A stretch of 64,000 nucleotides of DNA, from the NCBI GenBank assembly GCA_004297625.1, contig SCTY01000003.1, forward strand, positions 1 through 64,000. Reading direction: 5' to 3'. The position numbers and the translations under genes are program-made. Source of the DNA: Betaproteobacteria bacterium. GTDB lineage: Bacteria; Pseudomonadota; Gammaproteobacteria; Burkholderiales; SG8-39. Positions 14,617 through 22,493 of this stretch are shown here, piece after piece. Every line of letters begins with the position of its first letter. Position 1 is the stretch's first letter. The notes below the pieces were generated by a model. It had not been told where the DNA came from and ran no database searches. It saw nothing but the letters and a program-made list of their open reading frames with translations.

Positions 14617-16686
14617 ATGCCCGCTGCGCAGCCTCCTGAAACTCTCGACGCCACGGCGTGGCACAAGCAGGGACTCGAGCTCCTCGACGCCGGCAAGATC
14701 GACCGCGCGATCACGGCCTTCCGCCGTGCTCTGCGCGCGGACGAAACCTTCGCCGAAGCGCACAACGATCTGGGCACCGCGTATTTCGAGAAGGGCTGGC
14801 ACGCCGAGGCGGAGAAGTGCTTCCGCCAGGCGATCGCGCTCAAGCCCGAGCATGCGATCGCGCACGCCAATCTGGGCGCCGCGCTGCGCGCACAGGCGCG
14901 CTTAGGCGACAGCCGCCGCGCTTTCCAGCGCGCGCTGCTGCTGCGCATCCGCGGCATGCTGCCCGCATTCCTGCGCTGGCCGATCAAGCAGCGCACGCCG
15001 CCCCGGCCGGCCGGCAAGCATTTTCGTAAAGATCTGCAAGCGATCGCCGATGCGCTCGGCGCCAACGACATCGAAAAGGCGCTCAAGCTGGCGCGCGCAG
15101 CCGAAGCCCGGTATCCGGAAGAAGCCGACGTGCTGCAGGTGGCGGCGCTCGCGTTCGAGGAAGCGAAGGACCTCGCTCCCGCGATCGAGCGCACGCGCGC
15201 GGCGATTGCCCGCAAGCCCGATCGCGCCGAGTACCACATCACGCTCGCCCGGCTGCTCGTCAAATCGGGCGACCAGGCCGCGGCGCTGGAGGCCGCGATG
15301 CGGGCGGCGAAGCTCGAGCCCGGCTCGGCGGACGTGCACGCGACCATCGCCGGCATCTATCACCCCTGGCGCGAGGACCTTGCCGAAGAAGCGGCGCGGC
15401 ACGCCATCGAGCTCGATCCCGCCTCGCACGCCGGACACGGCAACCTCGCGGCGGCCCTCTGGGGCCTCGGCCGGCTCGACGAGGCGGAGCCGCACGCCCG
15501 CGAAGCGGTGCGCCTGAAGCCCGGCCAGATCAGCTACCGCGCGAACCTTGCGCTCATTTACAAAGACCAGGGGCGCATCGAGGAGGCGCGCGAGCTCTAT
15601 CGCGGCCTGATCGCCGAGGCGCCCGATAACCCCAAGCTCGCGCTCGACCTCGGCACGCTCGCGACCGAATGCGAAGGCGATCTCGAGGCGGCGCGCACCT
15701 GGTATCGCAAGGCGCAGCAGCTTTCCGGCGAGCCGCGCGCGTTCCTCTCGGAGGCGCTCATCGATCTGCTCGACGGGCGCTTCGAGAGCGCATGGGAACG
15801 CTACGAGGCGCGCAAGCAGGTCCCCGACCAGCGCCATCAGCACGCGCTCTTCGCCTCGATGGCCCAGTGGCGCGGCGAGGCGGCCCCCGCGCGCCGCCTC
15901 CTCGTGTACGGCGAGCAGGGTCTCGGCGACGAGGTCATGTTCGCTTCGATGTTCGGCGAACTCGCCAAGCGCGTGCCGCGGGTGACGCTGATGACCGACC
16001 CGCGCCTGGGCGCGCTCTTTCAGCGCTCGTTTCCCACCTTCGAGGTCATCGCCGAGCCGCGCAACTCGCAAGGCGAGCGCGCAAAAAGCCTCCCCGACAT
16101 CGATTGCGCGGTCGCCGCCGGAAGCCTGGGGCGGCTGTTCCGCCGCCGGCGTGAAGACTTTCCCGGCCACACGGGCTATCTCGCGCCCGATCCGGTGAAG
16201 ATTGCCGCCTGGAAGGAAAGACTGCCGCCGGGCTTCAAGGTGGGCCTCTCCTGGATCGGCGGCATGCAAAAAACCGGGCGCAGCCGCCGCTCGCTCTCGC
16301 TTGCGGAGCTGCGTCCGCTACTGGAATCGCCGGGCGTCTCGTGGGTGTCGCTGCAGTACACCCCCGCCGCGAAAGAGATCGCGGCGCTGGCCGATGCCGG
16401 CGGGCCGCGCATCGCGGAATTCCCGGGCGTGACTGCGGACATGGACGACCTCGCGAGCCTCATCGCCGCGCTCGATCTCGTGGTGAGCGTGTGCAACACC
16501 ACCGTGCACGTCGCGGGCGCCGTCGGCAAAGAGGTGCTCGTCATGGCGCCGTTCGTTCCGGAGTGGCGCTACGGCATTCGTGGCGAGCGCATGGTGTGGT
16601 ACCCCTCGGCGCGCGTTTTCAGGCAGGCGCGCTATGGCGCGTGGGATCAGGTGCTGGAAGACGTCAAGGCACGACTGCGGCGTTAA
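14617..16686 (+). CDS. Tetratricopeptide-repeat protein with C-terminal glycosyltransferase-like domain
   Basis: 689 residues. TPR motifs occupy about 10-115 (AITAFRRALRADETFAEAHNDLGTAYF-type) and 140-390. The C-terminal 290 residues resemble the GT-B fold of bacterial SPINDLY/GT41-like and GT9-like proteins: LLVYGEQGLGDEVMFASMFG near 428, DCAVAAGSLGRLFRR, a GLSWIGGMQKTGRSRRSL acceptor-site-like stretch and the nucleotide-site segment SLIAALDLVVSVCNTTVHVAGAVG. Such fusions often glycosylate surface proteins or act in polysaccharide loci. It is divergent from mshE, so pilin modification is possible but unproven. The 3' end overlaps the convergent methyltransferase by 23 bases. The ATG is the first in frame after the gap. 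Confidence 0.8.
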   Translation: MPAAQPPETLDATAWHKQGLELLDAGKIDRAITAFRRALRADETFAEAHNDLGTAYFEKGWHAEAEKCFRQAIALKPEHAIAHANLGAALRAQARLGDSRRAFQRALLLRIRGMLPAFLRWPIKQRTPPRPAGKHFRKDLQAIADALGANDIEKALKLARAAEARYPEEADVLQVAALAFEEAKDLAPAIERTRAAIARKPDRAEYHITLARLLVKSGDQAAALEAAMRAAKLEPGSADVHATIAGIYHPWREDLAEEAARHAIELDPASHAGHGNLAAALWGLGRLDEAEPHAREAVRLKPGQISYRANLALIYKDQGRIEEARELYRGLIAEAPDNPKLALDLGTLATECEGDLEAARTWYRKAQQLSGEPRAFLSEALIDLLDGRFESAWERYEARKQVPDQRHQHALFASMAQWRGEAAPARRLLVYGEQGLGDEVMFASMFGELAKRVPRVTLMTDPRLGALFQRSFPTFEVIAEPRNSQGERAKSLPDIDCAVAAGSLGRLFRRRREDFPGHTGYLAPDPVKIAAWKERLPPGFKVGLSWIGGMQKTGRSRRSLSLAELRPLLESPGVSWVSLQYTPAAKEIAALADAGGPRIAEFPGVTADMDDLASLIAALDLVVSVCNTTVHVAGAVGKEVLVMAPFVPEWRYGIRGERMVWYPSARVFRQARYGAWDQVLEDVKARLRR

Positions 16687-17257
16687 GTTCCCATTGCACC
16701 GTAGCATGCGCGCCAATCAGCTCGCGCCACCATTCAGGCGGCCGGACCGTGACGTGCGCGTTCTCGCCGCTCGGCAGGTGCTTCCGCGCGGGGAAACAGG
16801 CGACGTTGAGGTACACGAAGCGCTTTGCATAGCCGAAGATCTCGTCGAGGATCCACGGCAGGTCTTCCTCGGGGCAATGCTCGAGGACGTCGGTGCAGAC
16901 CACGCCGTCGAAGCGATCTTTCGGGAGTTCGCTGTGCGGCGCGTAGCCGGGATCGAAGCAGCGCACTTCATCGACGTCCCAGTATTCGGCGATGCCGTCG
17001 GCGACATGCCTGCCATCGACGAGGATCTTTTGCGGCCGGTATTGCATGCCCTTGCCCGAGCCGTAATCGAGGAGGGTCCTAGCCCCGGTGGTCTCGATCA
17101 GCTTTTTGATGCGCGCGATGTGCGCGGGCAGACTAGAGCCGGGGAAGGTCTGCTCGGCGGGAATGCCGAGGCGCGATTCGCCCTCGACGTGCATGCGGGC
17201 GTACTGCTCCAGCAGCGCGCGATAGCGAGGGCTAGGGTGCGCACGGGTGTAAGCCAT
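16664..17257 (-). CDS. Class I SAM-dependent methyltransferase (small, unassigned)
   Basis: 197 residues. Motif I TLLDYGSGKGMQY (61-73) is the SAM-binding loop, DVDEVRCFDPGY follows as motif II, and FDGVVCTDVLEHCPEEDL is the motif IV/post-I region with the Asp-Val-Leu-Glu-His signature of class I enzymes. The C-terminus has PPEWWRELIG. Substrate unknown; similar proteins occur beside glycan and TPR genes. I chose the ATG at 17255-17257. Codons upstream in frame run through the terminator hairpin at 17283-17309 and encode a poly-Phe stretch, so they are probably untranslated. It is convergent with the TPR-glycosyltransferase gene and may be controlled by that leader hairpin. Confidence 0.78.
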   Translation of the reverse strand: MAYTRAHPSPRYRALLEQYARMHVEGESRLGIPAEQTFPGSSLPAHIARIKKLIETTGARTLLDYGSGKGMQYRPQKILVDGRHVADGIAEYWDVDEVRCFDPGYAPHSELPKDRFDGVVCTDVLEHCPEEDLPWILDEIFGYAKRFVYLNVACFPARKHLPSGENAHVTVRPPEWWRELIGAHATVQWELNAAVVP

Positions 17258-17273
17258 GGAATGACACTTTAGG

Positions 17274-17358
17274 AAAAAAAACGGGGCAGCCCTTTGAGAG
17301 GGCTGCCCCTGAGCTACCCGGCGCCAGAGGAGGAGGAGGAGGCGACGGGTGCTGCGTT
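17274..17358 (-). ncRNA. Candidate small RNA or attenuating leader with (CCU)5 anti-Shine-Dalgarno tract
   Basis: A transcript from the promoter at 17365-17393 would start near 17358, contain five tandem CCT triplets (17328-17342), and end at a strong terminator. The terminator has arms 17283-17293 and 17299-17309 (11 bp, GGGGCAGCCCT type), a 5-base loop and 8 T after one G. CU-rich single-stranded loops that bind AGGAGG ribosome sites are a known design of Hfq-dependent regulators. No protein gene lies upstream on this strand to need the terminator. Alternatively it is the leader of the methyltransferase starting at 17257. Coordinates are predicted. Confidence 0.45.
17283..17309 (-). terminator. 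Strong rho-independent terminator facing left
   Basis: An 11-bp perfect G+C-rich stem (arms 17283-17293 and 17299-17309) with a TTGAG loop. On the minus strand it is followed by G and eight T (17274-17281). Read on the plus strand there is no T run after it, so it is directional. It stands 25 bases upstream of the methyltransferase start. Confidence 0.85.
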
Positions 17359-17364
17359 GCAATA

Positions 17365-17393
17365 ACTATACGCCTTTAACTTCTTTGACGCAA
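17365..17393 (-). promoter_or_regulatory. Candidate promoter of the small RNA/leader
   Basis: On the minus strand TATAGT (17365-17370, 5 of 6 to the -10 consensus) lies 17 bases from TTGCGT (17388-17393, 3 of 6 to -35). The surrounding 80 bases are A+T-rich compared with flanking genes. Confidence 0.45.
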
Positions 17394-17415
17394 ATAGTCT
17401 CCAATATCAAAACAC

Positions 17416-17434
17416 CTTTGCATATACTGCAAAG
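17416..17434. promoter_or_regulatory. Palindrome abutting the lysR start, probable LysR-type autoregulatory site
   Basis: CTTTGCA-TATAC-TGCAAAG is a perfect inverted repeat with 7-base arms that ends at the base before the lysR ATG. It contains a T-N11-A core as in LysR boxes. It also contains TATACT (17423-17428), a -10 placed so close to the ATG that the lysR mRNA could be nearly leaderless. Confidence 0.55.
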
Positions 17435-18406
17435 ATGGCAGACGTATTCAGCGAAATGCTGGTGTTTGCCCGGGTGGTCGGGTCCGGAGGCCTGTCGGCC
17501 GCCGCCCGCGAGCTCGGGCTCTCCCCGGCGATGGTGAGCCGGCGCCTGGCGGCCCTGGAATCCCGCCTGGGGGTGCGCCTCGTCAACCGCACCACCCGTT
17601 CCCTCAGGCTGACCGACGAGGGGGCGACCTATTACGACAGCTGCAGCCGCGTGCTTGCCGAAATCGAGGAGGCCAATGCTGCGGTGTCGGCGGGCCGGCA
17701 GGCGGCCCAGGGTGCCTTGCGCGTGGCGCTTCCCGCTTCCTTCGGCAACCAGTACGTCGCGCCGCTTATTCCGCAGTTCGCCGCGCGCTATCCGGCGGTG
17801 CAGCTTCTGCTCAGCCTCTCGGACCGCAATGTCAACGTCGTCGAAGAGGGCTTCGACCTCGCGATTCGCATCGCGAACCTCGCCGACTCCTCGCTCGCCG
17901 CGCGCAAGCTCGCGCCGAACCGCCGCGTGATCTGCGCAACGCCCGACTACCTGCGCCGCCACGGCGTGCCGCGCATGCCCACCGATCTCCTGAATCACAA
18001 CTGCCTTCTCTCGAGAGACTTCAGCTCGAGCTGGGAATACAAAGACCCCGACGGCAAGCCGGGTGTCGTGCGCGTCACCGGCCGCTACGTCTCCGACAAC
18101 TGGGAAGTGCTGCGCGAATGGGCGCTCGCGGGCATGGGCGTGGCGCTCAAATCCACCTGGGACGTGCGCCGCCACCTCGAGAGCGGCGCGCTGGTGTCGC
18201 TACTTCCGGGCTATACCTTCCACACGGACGTGGCAATCTACGCGGTCTATCCTCACCGGCGTCACCTGCCGGCGAAGACGCGCGTGTTCATCGAGTTCCT
18301 TGCCGAATCGTTCGGCCCCGAGCCCTTCTGGGATAAACCGGAAGTGAAACCGGTCAAACCCAGGATAAAAGCCCGACCCGCCGCCGAGCCTACAATACTT
18401 CCATGA
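17435..18406 (+). CDS. LysR-family transcriptional regulator
   Basis: 323 residues. The N-terminal winged helix (about 1-65) reads VFARVVGSGGLSAAARELGLSPAMVSRRLAALESRLGVRLVNRTTRSL, typical of the LysR group acting beside metabolic genes. The effector-binding domain follows with the AAQGALRVALPASFG hinge. The last 20 residues are a Lys/Pro/Ala-rich tail. The TGA overlaps the ATG of the downstream oxidoreductase as ATGA, so regulator and enzyme are co-transcribed, unlike the usual divergent arrangement. The ATG at 17435 directly follows a 19-bp palindrome and lacks a good Shine-Dalgarno. The likely effector is an aromatic 2-oxoacid or related compound, inferred only from the neighbour. Confidence 0.92.
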   Translation: MADVFSEMLVFARVVGSGGLSAAARELGLSPAMVSRRLAALESRLGVRLVNRTTRSLRLTDEGATYYDSCSRVLAEIEEANAAVSAGRQAAQGALRVALPASFGNQYVAPLIPQFAARYPAVQLLLSLSDRNVNVVEEGFDLAIRIANLADSSLAARKLAPNRRVICATPDYLRRHGVPRMPTDLLNHNCLLSRDFSSSWEYKDPDGKPGVVRVTGRYVSDNWEVLREWALAGMGVALKSTWDVRRHLESGALVSLLPGYTFHTDVAIYAVYPHRRHLPAKTRVFIEFLAESFGPEPFWDKPEVKPVKPRIKARPAAEPTILP

Positions 18407-21400
18407 CCACGAAGGCCGAACTCGCCAAAGCGACCCTCGACGACAAGTACACCGTCGAACGCGGCCGCGTCTTCCTCACCGGCACGCAGGCGCTGATCCG
18501 CTTGCTGATGCTGCAGCGGGCGCGCGACCGGATGGCCGGGCTCAACACCGCCGGCTTCGTCTCGGGCTATCGCGGCTCGCCGCTCGGCGCGCTCGACCAG
18601 TCGCTCGCGCGGGCCAAGGCGCACCTCGAGGCGCACCACATCCGTTTCCAGCCCGGCGTGAACGAGGACCTCGCGGCGACCGCGATCTGGGGCTCGCAGC
18701 AGGTCACGATGTTCCCGAAGGCGAAGTACGACGGCGTCTTCGGCATGTGGTACGGCAAGGGGCCGGGCGTCGACCGCTGCGGTGACGTCTTCAAGCACGC
18801 GAACGCCGCGGGCACGTCGAAGCACGGCGGCGTGCTGGTGCTCGCCGGCGACGACCATGCGGCGAAATCCTCGACGCTGCCGCACCAGTCCGAGCACATC
18901 TTCAAGGCCTGCCTGATCCCGGTCCTGAATCCCTCGAACGTCCAGGACTATCTCGACCTCGGCCTGCACGGCTACGCGATGAGCCGCTATTCGGGGCTGT
19001 GGGTCGCTTTCAAGTGCGTGACCGACGTCGTCGAGTCGGGCGCTTCCGTGGTCGTGGATCCCACAAGAGTCCAAGCCAGGATTCCCGCCGACTTCGTGCT
19101 GCCGCCCGACGGGCTCAACATCCGCTGGCCCGACGGCATCCTGGAGCAGGAAGCGCGCATCCTCGACTACAAGGTCTACGCCGCCCTCGCCTACGCGCGC
19201 GCCAACGGCCTCGACCGAATCATCTGGGACACTCCCACCCCCCGTTTGGGAATCGTTACGACTGGAAAGTCGTACGGGGACGTGATGCAGGCACTCGCCG
19301 ACCTGGGAATCGATCAGCAAGTCGCAAGAGACATCGGCCTGCGGGTCTACAAGGTCGCGATGTCCTGGCCGCTCGAGCCGCAGGGCGCGCGCCGCTTCGC
19401 CGAGGGGCTGGAAGAAATCCTCGTCGTCGAGGAGAAGCGCCAGCTCGTCGAGTACCAGATCAAGGAAGAGCTCTACAACTGGAAGGAAGGCGTGCGCGCG
19501 CCGCGCGTGGTCGGCAAGTTCGACGACAGCGGCGAGTGGAGCCGCAGCGGCGGCCAGCCCGCCGGCACCTGGCTGCTGCCGGCGCACTACGAGCATTCGC
19601 CGGCGATGGTCGCCCGGGCGATCGCGCAGAGAATCACGAAATTAAAAATGGATTCTTCCCTCGGGTCGCAGTTCAAGGAGCGGCTGGCGTTCCTGGACTT
19701 CAAAGAGAAGCTGCTCGCCAAACCCAGGGTAACGGCCATAAGGCAGCCTTACTTCTGCTCCGGCTGCCCGCACAACACCTCGACCCGCGTGCCCGAAGGC
19801 AGCCGCGCCACCGCCGGCATCGGCTGCCACTTCATGGCGGTGTGGATGAACCGCAACACCGCGACCTTCACGCACATGGGCGCGGAAGGCGCGCCGTGGA
19901 TCGGCCAGGCGCCGTTCACCGACGAAAGACACATCTTCGCCAACCTGGGCGACGGCACCTACTTCCACTCGGGCCTGCTCGCGATCCGCGCCGCGGTGGC
20001 GGCGAAGGTCAGCATGACCTACAAGATCCTCTACAACGACGCGGTGGCGATGACCGGCGGCCAGCGCCACGACGGCCCGCTCGACCCGGCGAGGATCTCG
20101 CGCCAGATCGCGGCCGAGGGCGTGCAGCCGATCGTGGTGGTCACCGACGAGCCGGAGAAGTATCCGCACGGCACCGCGTGGGCGCCGGGCGTCACCGTGC
20201 GCCACCGCGACGAGCTGGACGCAGTTCAAAAAGAATTACGTGAAATCCAAGGCGTGTCAGCCATCATCTACGACCAGACCTGCGCCTCCGAGAAGCGCCG
20301 CCGCCGCAAGAGGAACGAGTACCCCGACCCCGCGAAGCGCGTGGTGATCAACGAGATGGTGTGCGAAGGCTGCGGCGACTGCAGCGTGAAGTCGAACTGC
20401 CTCTCGGTCGAGCCGCTCGAAACCGAGTTCGGCCGCAAGCGCGCCATCAACCAGTCCTCGTGCAACAAGGACTATTCGTGCGTCAAGGGCTTCTGCCCGA
20501 GCTTCGTCACCGTCGAAGGCGGCCGGCTCAAAAAAGGTAAGTCCTCAACAAAAGAAGTGGAGGACTTTCCCGCATTCGACGAGCCAAACGTTCCCTCATT
20601 GGCTTCTCCTTACGGCATTCTCGTCACCGGCATCGGCGGCACCGGGGTCATCACCATCGGCCAGATCATCGGCATGGCGGCGCACCTCGAGGGCAAAGGC
20701 GTCTCGGTGCTCGACATGTCGGGCCTCGCGCAGAAATACGGCGCGGTGATGTCGCACGTTCAGGTCGCGGCACGCGCCGAGGACATCCATGCGACGCGCC
20801 TCGACACCGGCGGCGCGAATCTCGTGCTCGGCTGCGACCTCGTGGTCAGCGCCAGCACCGAGTCGATCGCGAAGATGACCCCCGAGCGCACACGCGCGGT
20901 GGTCAACGCCACCGTCACGCCGACCGCGGAATTCGTGAAGAACCCCAACTGGCAGCTCCCCGGCACGGATCTCACGCGCGATATCACCGAAACCACGAAG
21001 GAAGCGAGCTTCGTGGCGGCGACCGAGCTCGCTACCGGCCTGATGGGCGACGCGATCGCCACCAACATGTTCATGCTCGGCTACGCCTACCAGAAAGGCT
21101 GGGTGCCGCTCGCCGGCGAGTCGCTCGAGCGCGCCATCGAGCTGAACGGCGTCGCGGTCGAGTTCAACAAGAAGAGCTTCCAGTGGGGCCGGCGCGCGGC
21201 CGTGGACCAGGAGCGCGTGAAGCGCATCGCCACGCCGGCCGACGTGATCCCGATCGACCAGCATTTCTCGCGCAACCTCGACGAGCTCATCGAGCGGCGC
21301 GTCAGATTCCTCACCGAGTACCAGAACGCCGCCTACGCGGATAAATACAAAAAGCTCGTCGACCGTGTCAGGAAGGTGGAAAGCGAAAAGACCGGTTCTT

Positions 21401-21930
21401 CCAAACTTGCCGAAGCGGTGGCGCGCTACTACGCCAAGCTCCTCGCCTACAAGGACGAGTACGAGGTGGCGCGGCTGCACGCCGACACGAGCTTCCAGAA
21501 GAAAATCGAAGACCTGTTCGAAGGCGACTACAAGATCGCCTACCACCTCTCGCCGCCGACCTTCGCGACGAAGGATCCCCTCACCGGCGAGCCGCACAAG
21601 ATGCGCTTCGGGCCTTGGGTTTTGCCCGTGTTCAAAGTACTCAAAACCCTCAAGGGTCTTAGAGGCACGCCGCTCGACCCCTTCGGCTACACCGAGGAGC
21701 GGCGCACCGAGCGCGCGCTCATCCGCGAGTACGAGCAATCGGTCGAGCGGCTGCTCGCCGACCTCGGTCCGCAGAACCACGCGCTCGCGGTGCAGATCGC
21801 CTCGATCCCGGAAGAGATGCGCGGCTTCGGCTACATCAAGATGCGCAACGTCGACGCCGCGCGCCAGAAGCGCGACGAGCTCCTCGCGCGCTTCAGCGCC
21901 GCGCCCGCGCCGGCCAGGGCAGCCGCATAG
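18403..21930 (+). CDS. Indolepyruvate ferredoxin oxidoreductase, fused alpha/beta/gamma (IorAB-like)
   Basis: 1175 residues, the single-chain type common in beta- and alphaproteobacteria. It oxidatively decarboxylates arylpyruvates (indolepyruvate, phenylpyruvate) to acyl-CoA, reducing ferredoxin. Layout: pyrimidine-binding part with SGYRGSPLGALD (about 53-64); CSGCPHNTSTR (about 452-462); TPP/Mg site GDGTYFHSGLLAIRAA (about 516) with LYNDAVAMTGGQ; a ferredoxin-like cluster CEGCGDCSVKSNC (about 654-666) plus CNKDYSC; and the gamma domain beginning ITGIGGTGVITIGQIIG-like (about 742). It is coupled to the LysR gene by a 4-base overlap. Short patches of A+T-richer codons occur within it. No ferredoxin or CoA-ligase gene is adjacent. 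Confidence 0.9.
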   Translation: MTTKAELAKATLDDKYTVERGRVFLTGTQALIRLLMLQRARDRMAGLNTAGFVSGYRGSPLGALDQSLARAKAHLEAHHIRFQPGVNEDLAATAIWGSQQVTMFPKAKYDGVFGMWYGKGPGVDRCGDVFKHANAAGTSKHGGVLVLAGDDHAAKSSTLPHQSEHIFKACLIPVLNPSNVQDYLDLGLHGYAMSRYSGLWVAFKCVTDVVESGASVVVDPTRVQARIPADFVLPPDGLNIRWPDGILEQEARILDYKVYAALAYARANGLDRIIWDTPTPRLGIVTTGKSYGDVMQALADLGIDQQVARDIGLRVYKVAMSWPLEPQGARRFAEGLEEILVVEEKRQLVEYQIKEELYNWKEGVRAPRVVGKFDDSGEWSRSGGQPAGTWLLPAHYEHSPAMVARAIAQRITKLKMDSSLGSQFKERLAFLDFKEKLLAKPRVTAIRQPYFCSGCPHNTSTRVPEGSRATAGIGCHFMAVWMNRNTATFTHMGAEGAPWIGQAPFTDERHIFANLGDGTYFHSGLLAIRAAVAAKVSMTYKILYNDAVAMTGGQRHDGPLDPARISRQIAAEGVQPIVVVTDEPEKYPHGTAWAPGVTVRHRDELDAVQKELREIQGVSAIIYDQTCASEKRRRRKRNEYPDPAKRVVINEMVCEGCGDCSVKSNCLSVEPLETEFGRKRAINQSSCNKDYSCVKGFCPSFVTVEGGRLKKGKSSTKEVEDFPAFDEPNVPSLASPYGILVTGIGGTGVITIGQIIGMAAHLEGKGVSVLDMSGLAQKYGAVMSHVQVAARAEDIHATRLDTGGANLVLGCDLVVSASTESIAKMTPERTRAVVNATVTPTAEFVKNPNWQLPGTDLTRDITETTKEASFVAATELATGLMGDAIATNMFMLGYAYQKGWVPLAGESLERAIELNGVAVEFNKKSFQWGRRAAVDQERVKRIATPADVIPIDQHFSRNLDELIERRVRFLTEYQNAAYADKYKKLVDRVRKVESEKTGSSKLAEAVARYYAKLLAYKDEYEVARLHADTSFQKKIEDLFEGDYKIAYHLSPPTFATKDPLTGEPHKMRFGPWVLPVFKVLKTLKGLRGTPLDPFGYTEERRTERALIREYEQSVERLLADLGPQNHALAVQIASIPEEMRGFGYIKMRNVDAARQKRDELLARFSAAPAPARAAA

Positions 21931-21935
21931 GGTCT

Positions 21936-22005
21936 GAAATAGGGACAGACCCCATTTCTGCCGCGGCAGGAAAGGAAAGGCGGAAATGGGGTCTGTCCCT
22001 ATTTC
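21936..22005. repeat. REP-like palindromic element (GGGACAGACCCCATTT family)
   Basis: A perfect 23-bp inverted repeat has arms 21936-21958 and 21983-22005, with core GGGACAGACCCCATTT, separated by 24 bases including AGGAAAGGAAAGG. A partial third copy (CTGTCCCTGTTTTT) follows to about 22024. The same core occurs at 24633-24671 with 25874-25919, and a related form at 34350-34371. It lies directly after the oxidoreductase stop and may serve as its terminator. Confidence 0.85.
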
Positions 22006-22022
22006 TGCCGCTGTCCCTGTTT

Positions 22023-22493
22023 TTGGGTTCGCTTTTTTCGGTTTCCGCCTTCGCCGAAGACCGCACCCTCCAGCTCCCAAACGGCGAGGAAATCCACTAC
22101 CGCGTCATCACCGAACCCGCCGAAAGCGCGCGCGAAACCGCAAAGCAGCTCTTAAAGCATCTCGCCGCCGGCGATATCCAGGGCGCCGCCGCACTCTCCA
22201 ACGCGCCGATGCGCCGCTACGAGGTGCTGCGCGACTACCGCAACCAGGTCGGCGAAGAGGAATTCAAGCGCGTGTACGCGCAATATCAATCGCCCGCGAA
22301 CCGCCTCTTCCTGGAAGCCGCGATCGGCCGCCGCCACCTGCTCGTGTGGGACCTCGGCGAAGCCGGCAACCATCTCGCGGGGCAGTACTACGTCGAGGTG
22401 GACGGCAAATTCCTGCTCGACGACGAGTCGAACGAGGAGCGCGCGCAGCTCGCGCGCTTGCTTCAGACGCTACGAAAGCGCACTACCCACTAG
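22023..22493 (+). CDS. Small exported protein of unknown function
   Basis: 156 residues from the TTG at 22023. The N-terminus (LFSVSAFAED) looks like the end of a signal peptide, and in-frame codons upstream, lying inside the palindromic repeat, would extend it with a Leu-rich stretch but offer only CTG starts. The mature part contains LQLPNGEEIHYRVI, a helical segment ETAKQLLKHLAAGDIQGAAAL, and ANRLFLEAAIGRRHLLVW, with a short acidic C-terminal domain. I do not recognise the family. The repeat may have replaced the original 5' end, so the true start is uncertain. The stop overlaps the convergent methyltransferase stop by 4 bases. Confidence 0.6.
   Translation: MGSLFSVSAFAEDRTLQLPNGEEIHYRVITEPAESARETAKQLLKHLAAGDIQGAAALSNAPMRRYEVLRDYRNQVGEEEFKRVYAQYQSPANRLFLEAAIGRRHLLVWDLGEAGNHLAGQYYVEVDGKFLLDDESNEERAQLARLLQTLRKRTTH

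Noticed and set aside
18262..19596. 444-codon frame antisense to the oxidoreductase
   Set aside because: Arg/His/Val-rich translation with no domain, opposite a strongly conserved enzyme; a composition artefact.
20596..22080. 494-codon frame antisense to the oxidoreductase and repeat
   Set aside because: Same reasons; it also runs through the palindromic repeat.
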